NCBI GenBank assembly: GCA_008360955.1
Contig: LUCM01007373.1
Coordinates: forward strand, 1 to 64,000
Origin: Fasciolopsis buskii
Taxonomy: Eukaryota > Platyhelminthes > Trematoda > Plagiorchiida > Fasciolidae
Direction: 5' to 3'
DNA: 64,000 nt
Every line of letters starts with the position of its first letter. Within the stretch, counting starts at the first letter, position 1. The position numbers were made by a program, and so were the translations under genes. A model generated the notes under the pieces. The model was not told the DNA's origin. It saw nothing but the letters and a program-made list of their open reading frames with translations, and ran no database searches. Positions 46,201 to 58,200 of this stretch are shown here, piece after piece.

Positions 46201-49200
46201 TAGAGAAAAGCTTGCTAATCAAAAGAATAATTTTACTACCAAAATCAGATTTTGAAAGCACATAAAAACTGCAGGGAATAAAACGCAACCTTTGACTGGC
46301 TGCCCTACAATTCAGTGTTATCCTATTTCGTTGTTTTCTTGTCAGATATTTGGTTCCACTATGTTCTCCGTTCGCCGCTACAGTCGCCCGGAATTACTTT
46401 TATTCAAAAACCGTACCGTTTCTCAATATGGACCGGGATCACGCATGGCTGCACCTCAAAGATCTTCTCATCGATCTAAAAGAGGCACTCGTGTCGGCTG
46501 AGAGGCAGCTCTTAATTGCACCCTTCCAGCCATTATTTCCATTCCGGCATTGTTCAGTACCAAACTCCGCTCTCTGTTTACGAAAATGTCGGATCTGTCT
46601 CTCACACTTCAACCATTGATCCATGTTCACGTGTGTCATCTGCATGCAAGAATCGTGGCTGAACCCGGATATCGCTGATTCACTCGTGTCGATAGACAGC
46701 TCCAGACTTCATCGGCAAGACACAGTTTCGAATAAGAAGACTGGAGGCAGTGTTGCAAAATACATAAACTCCCTCTGGTCTGGAAAGTCCGAAGTTGTTT
46801 ATACGTACTCGCTAAACGGAATTGACTGTCTCGTGACACAGTGTCAACCTAGGTTTTCTCGCCCTACCAGCACTATCACAACGAATTTATACATTGCTCC
46901 ACTTAACTCGCAACAAAATATCGCATCTTCTTTCGACTTCCTTCCAATATTTATTGTTCCTCTTCTTGAGGTTAGTCTGCATATTATTGTAAGTGATTTC
47001 AATCATCCATCTACTCTACCGCGGACTGTTTGATTTGACTGATCTCTGCGTTTCTCCCACCAGAGGCAACTCCATTTTAGATAAAGGTATCACCGACCAC
47101 TCCGAGTTATTTTCTCTGAAACTGCGCGCTCCAATTTAAGGTTGCGACCATTGTCTGCGTCTGCTAAGGCTCAAGATATACTCCAAGTCAGCTCTCCATT
47201 CAATCAAGTGATCAAATCAAATCCACGTTCGCCTCCGTACCTTTTCACAGAACAACCTGATTCTTCTTCAGAAATCCATTTCACTCGCATCTCTCTCTCT
47301 CTTTCTCTTTTGAACCCCTGCTCAATGACAATGACAAACTTTTCACACAGACGGCCAACGCAATCTTTGATACCAGCTGCGCCGCAGGTAAAAGACTATT
47401 CGTCTTTCAAATTGGCGCGTTATCTTCACCCAGAAACTGAAATCCCTAAGGACGCAAGGAACACTTCTACAAAGCCCGTAATAACTCGAGTGTGTGGTTT
47501 ATTTCGAACCTAATAAAAACGGAAATCAAACATCGACAGCACATTCGCCAGCCAACTAAAGATTGGTAACAACAGTCGATCCCAGCGGCAAACACTTCGA
47601 TGTTACAGTGGAGAACGGAGAAACATGCAAAAACTTTCATAACTGATGTCACAAAACTACAATTGTGGCGAACATCCATCCTTCCATCTATATCCCGACC
47701 ATATTTGACAGGGTGGTGATATGACAGTTACAAGTTTTTCTAGAGACCGAGGTGCTCCAACCTTCTCACACTGCACTAAAATTACCACAGGATTGGTCCT
47801 GACGATAGTCTGGTCCTCAAGTTGCTTGTTTAGCGCATGCGGTGCTGTGTGGCTCTGACCGATGCATTTATCTCGTCTTGATTAACTCCACCATCTAATC
47901 TCCGTATTCTTTATTCCCTGACCAGTTCTACTGCCTTGGGCAAATACGTTTTCGCCCCATCCGCCCTTAACATTCTTCCTGGTTGTCTTAAACTGACGGA
48001 GCCGTGCTTATACTGATTAATCGCCGCCGTCTCTGTTTGGATGATCTTCCTGACGCACCATTTCAGTTATGCCTATAGAATCTAAACAGGTCCATCTTTG
48101 GGACGCTGTCACCTTTCTTATTCACAACATTTGTTAAGTCGGTTGAACATAATGAATCCATCGTGCGCCTTTCTAGACTATTCGTCGGCCTTTGATTCTG
48201 TCTCACGGTCTCTTCTACCCCACAGACTGCAAACATTTGGTTGTCCTATGCCTTCACTAGCATGGCTGTCTGATTACTTTACTAACCGAACCCAGTGCGC
48301 ACAAATGAACGGCAAAACTTCAAAACCGTTGATTAACAACTCAGGCATGCTACAGAGTGCTGTTCTTTCACCGAACCTCTTCTCCACTTACATCAGCGAC
48401 TTATCAACTAGCTCACCGTGTCATCTGTATAAGTAAGCTGATGTTGCCATTTCGAACAACGATGATTTTAAAGTTTTTCCAACAATCTATATTCTGTTTG
48501 CGATTTCTCTGCACGAACTGGTTTAAACCTCAACACATCTAAATGTTTCGAATGTTTGTTCTTTCTCCCGCGGTCAACTTACGCATCCGAAAGGTCTTCC
48601 ATCAACTCAAGAACACTTACCAGGTTTGATTCTGTGAAATATCTAGAAGCTACTATTGATAAAGATCTGAGCTGAACTTCTCACATTTCTACCTGTGTAA
48701 AGAATTTGCGACGGTTGTCATTTCAAATCAGGAGGCTTCGGCACTACAAGGTGAAACAAAGCACCGTCTTCAATCCTTCTTTACTGTTCTCCTGTTATTT
48801 TTCCAGGTTTACTAAGAAAGGACTTTAAAATTCTTCACCGGGGGCTATCAATTATTAGGCGTGTGTCCTTCATACCACTAACTGAATTGTCCCTAGATCT
48901 ATGTGATCAGCACTTATCAGCATATGAGAAATTTGCTCACGAGATTCTTTCAGATCCTACGCATCCTCTTCACAACAATCTTTCAAAGTGTCGCTCTCAT
49001 ATCTACAAGATCCGCTTTTCGCTCCATACCCACTAGAATCAATATCTATGGGATCTCCACTGTCCCACATTTAGCACGAATTTCGACAAATCGTGACCGG
49101 GTTTCAGCCGAATTCCTAAACAACATATCATAATGTGCTCTGATTGCTCCTCGATGAGTTTTTATATTTTTCACGAGGTGTTGAATGTATTTTTATGATT

Positions 49201-52200
49201 CATTTATCTTGTTTTCTATTTTACTTTTGCCCTCACATTTTTTGACTGAAATGTGACATTATTTATTGCAGGCGAAAGTCTATACTGTACAATACAATAC
49301 AATAAAAGATAGCTCGGTTCCGAAAATTAATGCAACGCAGAGGTCAAATCTTGGGTGCACGAATGCAGTTCAGTCGATTCACTTAGAATTCAGTGAGAAA
49401 TTAATGGGGAGCAAATAACAGTAAGCAATAAAGTGATGACGCATACCACAAACCTGGACACTGTCGTCTGTGTGTGCGCCATCGATATAGTAGACGGCGT
49501 CCTTTCGATAAACTTTCTGCCAACGACCGGGCCAGTGTGTTTTCAAAGCAGCTGATTACGCATTACCAGAAGAAAAAGTGCCAGAGAAGGAATTAGCAGA
49601 TCTTTTCTGTTGTGGCTACTTTTCTCTACGGAACTAATATGGTAAATTCAATGGGTGTTCAAGTGATTCCGAAAAAATCAAAATAAAATAGTTCTGTTCA
49701 CACTAAATTTGAACGAGAACAACTTCAGTGAATGGAAATGGGGAAGATGAAATCAGCATCAGAGGGTTACGCTGCTCGCCGACAAATTCTTTGCAGGACA
49801 GACCACTTGGTCGAGTATGGAAATACTCGAACATTAAGCATTGGTGAATGATATGCAGGCACATTCTTGCCCTGAAAAATCGCCCGAGTATTTGTGCTCC
49901 AAGGTGACAAGGTGTGTCCGATCAGACCCTCCAGATAAAGAAAACAGTGGATGCAGCACACCGAAAATACCCACTCGCAATCGTTTTCCCACAAGATGAT
50001 TCTCAAAACGCGGAGAGCATCTTCATTCTGTGTGATCTCCCACCACCTGGGCATTTTTCATGATCACCGACGGATCCAACTGTTGACTCCGTGTTGGAAA
50101 AAAAAATACTTAGTAACCTTTCGGCCTACTGTGCTCGCATTTCACGATCTGTAGCGACACTTTGAATGACACGCGGACTTGTGAGCGCCTCGCGGACTTA
50201 AATTAATGGACAAGTGTGTGTCTGACGCTTGAACTAAATCCCATGATTTCTGCTCGCTGCACTAGGGACTTTCACCTAAATACATAATTGGAAACGTCTG
50301 AGGTGAAGTAACCCGAAGTGACGAGGCTGTTTGATGATTGCTTCCCGGTCTTATATATGACTAACCTTACATAATTATAATTCAATGAAAAGTGGTAGAC
50401 CTTTAAAACAATATGCCATGTGCTTTGCTCCTCTGCCAAACGATCAGATTGGCCGGAATTTCAGCCAATATTCTATTTATCCCACCATCGGTATTACAAA
50501 ATTAAGAGTACGTTCGTATTTAATGTCACTGTTATTCGGCGGATCATCCACTATTTAGTATTTTATCCGGGTCAATTTGCGAGAGTAACGGCACACCATA
50601 GACTATAACATATCAGAACTTTTAGTCCCGTGTCTAATGTGTGGATAATATTTTAAATTCCGCCCTTCAGAAATTACAGCCGCGTTTAGAATAAGATACA
50701 AAAATCCATGGTGCGTTTTGTTACTAAACGAACCGGACTATAGAGGGAACGGTGCTTTCTAAGAGAACAAAATTATATTACAAGAGATTCACTTCGTTCA
50801 AGTTAAAATATTTACCGAATCTCAGTGGGATCTAGCGTACTGCTTTTTTCGGGAACTGTCATTTTATTAGAGCCCCCATTTTGTAGTATACGGGGAATAT
50901 TTTCACCATCGCAGTGGAGAATTTCCCCTATTAACGGTGCCTATTAATAGGAACTGTTGTCGAGGGTTCATTCATTTCATTCGTACCCGAGCGAACAACT
51001 GACAGACATAAAAGACCGAGGCCACACTTTCGAACAATTACTTTCTAGAAATGACCGTTTTGCGTGCCTTTTATGGATCAATATTTTCTCTCCATCCATC
51101 AAATTACAGGATCTCATGGAAACAACATATTCGTTACTTTCGTTGTATTATTGAATAACCCACGCCTACTGGCAATTAAAGCGCTTCAGTTTCTCTCCTC
51201 TATATCGAGACAAAAGTGCGAGAAATATTGCATGTTCTTCCGCAGGATTAAAAAATGACGTTTGTTGTCGTTTTTTACGGCAACAAAAAGGAAAAGGCCC
51301 TTCCGTCTCGACTTCGTTAGTTTTGGGTTCCAAACTTGGTATTCGACGGTGTTTCCGGTTCTCATCATTTAACTGAGGGCCTTATTTAGAATGAAACACC
51401 GGGCACGACCTAACACACACAGGGTTTCGGGCCTTGCACAATTAACTTAGCTTCTTCTAATTTTGGGTACCAAGAGACTTTATTTTGGCCAACTCGTTGT
51501 CCCGTTGTTGTGAAGGGAACAAACAACTAACACATTGCTTCCGAATGATCTTGAGGTCAGGATCAACTTCCATGCAAGTCGAGACTTCTCCTAAATCAAA
51601 ACGCTGAGCTCCATTTTCAAGAAGTAGTGATACACGTAAAACCATGTAAAATTAGAAATTACATTCGAACCAGCTACTGGTTGTTGGACTGAAACAGTTC
51701 TTTTCAATCACAGAGTTCGATATCAATAAACTTCCCGTCGGAAATCAGCGTTCTTTGCGAGACGTCGCGAAAAAATTGATAACAGAATAGCATTCAATCA
51801 ACCGTCGCATTCATGGCTTAAAAACCGAAAGTAGTGCTTGTCTAATTTAATATACGGCTCTAAAACCCTTACCTATCTACGTTAGGGCACTTTTCTTTTA
51901 TTCACCTTCTTTTCGCCTTACAGACCTTAACATCAGAAAGAAGTTCCCATAGTAGACTATAAAAGACACGCGAAAATGCAGTACCAGGGCATGGTCAGAA
52001 CGAAACACTAATTAGTTTCAGTCCGGCTTTAGCAATTAATAATCTTGCATTACCGTGCCCTGGTTTGCCCTAATGCCTCACAACACCTAAAATAGTGACG
52101 AGAAAATTCTAAGAGTTTAAATCAGAGAAACTATGGAGAAGTTGGGACATATTTAATGAAAGAATGCCTGTGACTCCAACAACTAGCGAAATCACTTGAA

Positions 52201-55200
52201 GCCCTTGACGATCGCGATAGGGGATTTCGTGAACCCTAACACGGCGATCTAATACAATCTATTCGGGACAGTTAACCCGTTAGAGTTCTCGCATCTTTTC
52301 GCAAGGTAGTCGACTAACCACTCGAACTCATCTTGTAACCATCGGGAGCATCGGAAAGCAGCGTATAGTGAGAGTCAGTCTGTGAGTATGCGCAACACAT
52401 CTCAATAACCTTAGCCTATTCAAATTCATTGCCCGTCCGATCGATTAACCTTTGCGACCTAACGTGCTACGCCTAACCCCTAAGTTGCTCACAAAATTCT
52501 CCAATTTTCTAGATGTACTAGGTAGAGATACAGGTTTGCTGATTAAAATGCACTGGAGAACTCCACTTGTTAATATTGCGCAGGCTATAGCATTTACGAG
52601 GTGAGAATAAATACCAGTAAATATCAGTAATTTATTTCCTTGTATTACTAGTCTGCTAACTGTACTAAGGCCAGTTAAATATAAGTGACCTTGGTTATCT
52701 AGATAAAAAGGCAATTTTACTGGAGTATGAAAATTTCATACAATCGCTTGGAAGGGTCTTAGGATTTTTCCCAGTTTGTACTCTTGACTGCTAACAAAGT
52801 CATTTATTCAAAGAAAAATACTTATTTTATCGAATATTCTACCCACGATTTCGTACGTCTTTAGAAATCAACAGCATTTAGTTATTAATTGGGATATTTA
52901 AAGGTAACTGAGGTCTAACAATCACTGTTGATCCTAAATAGGATAAGTTGCAATTAGAAAGGATCCTGATTAACTTCAAGATTAACCTTGAGTCAAGGTC
53001 ATTCGAACACACTGCATTAATCGATTACGTTGTTTTCGTGTTAGTGGGGAGTCAGCTAATAGCAGCGAAATATTTTGGTATCACAAGGACGGGTAATGAA
53101 CTAAGTATGGAACGTTGCTCAGTTTAAATTCTTGTACTCAAGTATATCCAGCATTTTAAACTAAACAAGACTACATCACATTAAACGAACAAACTATACC
53201 AAGCGCATTTTCTATGAAGGAAGTCCAACACCAAAAGGTTGGCACGGAGTTATTTATATCCTAGCAGAAGTTTTGTGATAGAAGTTTTTTCCTCTAGTTA
53301 TGACGTAGGCTATCATCGATATTTTATCCAATCTTGTCTAAACAGGGAGGAATAATGTGTAAATGCTTCGCGTGTCAGGGAATACGAAATATGGACTAAA
53401 TGTACAACACAATAAGGGATAGAATTTCCCTGCGAAGTGAAAGAAAATGCTGAGTGCGTCAAATAGTGACTCGTTAATTTTGTTGGAGGATGTACGGTAA
53501 GTAGTAACTTGCAAAAGGCCTTCAAAAACGAAATTATCGGCAGTAAATTTTTTGAAAAAGCGATCTCGTTTTCCTATATCCATCCTGATTGCTCATTCAA
53601 GCAGCAATAAAATGAGACAGGCTTTTTCAGCCGATTAGAAAAGGATTTCACTATGGATTGGGGGAAAAACTGACGTTGTGATGAAGATATGCCCTTAATT
53701 CTAAGAAAACAAACAGGGTGACAAATTAGTAGTTTTTCTGAAAGAGGCCCCAAGAGAATTTAGTGAAAATATTCACCATGTGATTTCAACACCCAACTGA
53801 TCATTAAGAAACTAGGGAAGCACTGTACAGCCGTTGCATTCGTGTTAGAAATTATCAGGAGTGCATATCCACTGCGCAAGAACTGGGACGTGAACCCGGG
53901 ACGAACAATTTTAAGTCGAACGCCGTAACTATTACGCTACCAGGCAGGATCTCAACGGTTTGTTGAACTTCACCCATCCGTTAATGATTTAAACAGCCAC
54001 GGGTGGCTAGCGTCCACCAATCAGCTCCTACTGATAGATGATCCTTTGCAAGCACGAAGAAGGCTTTGGATATGACCTGCAAACATCTATTAGTTCGCAA
54101 GATGAAAATAATTTTGCGTTCGAATTATTGGACATCACAATAAAATGGCTAAATAAATACTCCAAAACAGTGGAAGTATCATCGATTACCAATGCTTATC
54201 GATGCTGAATTTCCAGCACCACATGGGTTAAATTAGTGTGAATAAATCTCGCTTTGTTCTCGCTAGGGAGCTCGTAGTGTGTCAAGCCGAAATACGTAAT
54301 GGTGGATATAATGAGACATCGACCAAATTTCTAGCATATTCGCCAGCTCAGCGACACTGAATATTACAGCTTATCATTGAAAAGTCTTATCTCGTTACAT
54401 TCTGAGGCTGAAGGTGTTTGTTTATATGACGCTTGTTGCATAAGTTCCGGGAATACCTGCACATATATATATATATAGCACATATCAAAGCACAAATCGT
54501 GTGCCATCTGAACAGTGGTTAAGGAAGAAAAGAACAATCTAGGAAGATGGAAGAAAACGAAACTAAGAAAGGAACGTACCAGTAGAGGGATAGTTGGACA
54601 GAAGACTACCGGGTACGCTTACCTGAAGAGCGGAAATAACTGCGAAACCGGTCGTATGCTCCCGGGGAATTTTTGTTCATCGATCCGTATGCGAAACATA
54701 CTACTAAGAAGAAAAGCAAAATAATGTCTTCACTTCACTACACTCGATAGCTTCACTATCCTTTACATCCACGTTATCGGCTGTCTATCGGGATTCATGA
54801 CTGCCCTGTGGGCATTGTACTATCCGACGGTCTGAGCTGAAGTAGAGGGTTACTTTACGGAACCTACTTCAAGACTTTGACCAAATGGTCTAACCCCACA
54901 AGGTAGTAAGACGAACTGAAGGTCACGTAACTAATTGCGCAATTCATGCACCCTGCAATGAGGCTATACATCTTACGCTCAGTATGCCTATTGGTCACAG
55001 ATGACGGTAAGCATTCTGGTTTGTTCGGAATCAGGACTTATCCATCTCCCTTGCACTGACCATCACAGACCAGTCAAAGCGGTTGAATGGGCGGGTATTC
55101 GCCTTCACCTTCACCTTTTGGTGAGAATACCTCCGCCGCAACTATGCAGTGCGTAGAACTTCGTCAACAAAAGCTATTTGAGACGCATCGTCATTCGGGA

Positions 55201-58200
55201 TCACTTTGACAGGCGCTCAGTTTAAGCAGCCAACTCGGAGCCTGGCAATTGCTCCCGAACAGTAAAAGAATAGCCTGCAGATTACTAGTGCATTTTGCAG
55301 TACGGACGTAGGCATAAACATGTGCACGAAAAAATCCCCGATGAAAGTTAGGAAACAGCGATTAACCCAAATACAATTCAGTCACAGTGGATACCAACTG
55401 GATTCGATTGAATTTTGGCAAAGTAAGCATTGATTTTCTACTGATAAGAAATGGGGAGTTTCTTTCTAGAGGTAGAATTATCTTATGCATTTCCTTATCT
55501 ATCTCTGTTTCTGTTTGACAACACGTCATCATGCATAGGATCACTGATGCGACAGAAAGAGAATAACTGGAAGCGATTATAGAGAGGAGAAAAGAGCGCC
55601 CTCGGGAAAAACAGATAGGTTTACGCGGTCACTATTTGGAAGGAAGCCAACTATTGAAAGTCCATTTAGCTGAATTAGATGAACACGTGTTTTATAATCA
55701 ATAACGCAAACGAAGTGCCACATGACACGTACGGGTAACGGTACCAAGACTATCGTAAAACTTACTTTTCGCATCCTTTTGATGGAAGATCAGTGACAGA
55801 CTTGGTTGGAGACCTGTGAGGGCAATAGAATTGGGGAAATCGCCTATCGAATCGCGTTGAGAACTCCTAAACTAGGATGAACAGAACTTCTTCTACACAA
55901 GCAAATAAGTGTAAGAATGGAAAATAAGAAAAGTTTGCAAGTTCTGCAACGGCAACGCCTCTGCAAAACTCCAATTCGTGGTTTGAATTATGATAGCTCT
56001 CAATGGTAGATCCGGCTATCCTATAGCTGAGAATGAGGCTCTAAGTGGAAGTTACGTGAGTCGAACAAGCAATCGATATCAAACAACTGCGATCCAGTAC
56101 TGAGTTAAGTATTACTGAGTCTCCAACAGGAAAAGATGGTGCTGTACAGCTTCAGGTCCTGTCCGACCAAGGACAGGATCTGGCATACATTCTGCCCAAT
56201 TCTCCCATCTCCCTTTCTTACGCATAGTACATGAAGGAGCGGAAAACATCCATTACCCGGCTTTCGCGTAAATTCTATGGCTTAGTGTGCATGATCAACT
56301 CGTCTCGACAACTATTCAAGATTTTTTGACTGAGTGCACACGGCGAAGATATTATCCACATAGTGACAGTGGACATTTTATTGTGAAGCTCAGTCTTCCA
56401 GCCTTGGCACGAAAAAAATCATCATATAATGGGTGTAGTGACCACTTCGTAGGTTAAGCGATACATGCAGCGAATGAACAAGCGTTGAATATGAAAGTAC
56501 TTTAGGGCTTCAGCATAAACAACGTAAACAAGGGAAGTTTACTGAATATCAACGAGCTAACTACCGAGTTTTAGTCACACTGCTGGATCAAATGAACAGT
56601 TTTAATTTCAGTGCACCTGAGGTAATCGTCCTGCGACTTCATCACCGCGCACACGCAAACGAAGTCCTCCTTCCATGTTTCCTGATGATTAAAACGTGAT
56701 GTAGCCACTGACATGATAGAACCAACTGTTTCATCCTTACTGGGAACTGCAAACGATTCGCATTTATCAAGTCATAGTTGAACTATGATCAGCGGGTACA
56801 TGGCTATAGGCGACATAAAGAATGTTATGTAGCACGTCTAAGCCACTGGAATTGTTTGTGATTTCACACCACTACAATCATTGGGGCCATGACTGCCGAT
56901 TCTAGCTTACCATTGCGCTATGATATAAAGGGGCTATTGTTCTGTTGGACAGATGGGAGGGGAAAGCAGTGGAAAAAATAAACGGAATCTCGACAATGAT
57001 GACTTCAGTGTTGAAGCGCATGAAGAACAGCTCCAAAAGGAAGTAGTGTCTGAATGTCTAAATTATATGAAACAAGTCAGAAAAATTGAACACGTAAAAT
57101 AATGGGAGCTCACCTGAAGCTTGGGACAGAATTCCTTTTCGATACTGCATCCATAAGTGAACGGCAGCCAAACTCAATTCCATATTGAACAAACGAGGTG
57201 CAGTTCCATCGGGGCAATCGGTTTTCCACATATTAGCCAAACAGGTTGTCAATTTTTCACGGTTTAGATTGTTATCATTGTAACTATTACGATCATCGAT
57301 ATCCTCGATTATCACACGGATTTTTTCGGCTCCGGGGGCAACAAATAATGGACACTGAACGACGGATTACAGGAGTTATAAAGCAGAGTTGGACGCAGTT
57401 CAACTTCGAATATATCCACATTTATATTCATACATACATTAGTCACTCACAGTAGCGAAGATAAAACCAAAAACACTGAACAGCTGCTTAAAACAACAGA
57501 GACAGAAAACTAAATTTTATGACTGAAGTACTAGCCATTATAGTCCGAGAACACAGTTGATTTGAGGGTTCCACTGGCTCTGCGCATAACTCAGGTAAGC
57601 GGTTTTGATAGTAATGAGGACGATCCCAAAACAGAACCAACTTCAAACAGTTATCGCGAACAACAAAATTTGATGATCATCCGTCTAGTTCTCTGGACAG
57701 GTAAAATGGACAAACACTATCCACCGAAAAAGGGATCCGTGTGAAACTCACGTGTACCACACTAGCTTCCCGTTCGAAAACCTGCATCACTTCTTCCGTT
57801 TGATCACGTGATACAACTGCATAACAGTGGGGCTAACAAATGAGATCGACAATACAATTTTATTACACATTCCACCAATACCGCTTGATGCAACAAATAT
57901 GTGACTGTATGTGAGATGTCAAAACCTTCCGTGAATCCAACCCACCAGTATATGAGAAGCTTTTGTGTTACAGTTCATATGATACATTTACGGGAATGAT
58001 GGCTCTTTATTAAGTTACAAACAGATGCAACATCGCACAGCGTTCATTCAGAACATCACTAGGACCTGCTGCATTTCATCACAAGTATTTGCTGTAAAAT
58101 TTGTGAAACGGAGCAACAGCACTATCAACGTTGATTGCAAGAGGGTGGCAGCGTAGCACTCATTGATTCGAAAACTGATCATTGCAACACTAAGTGACTC

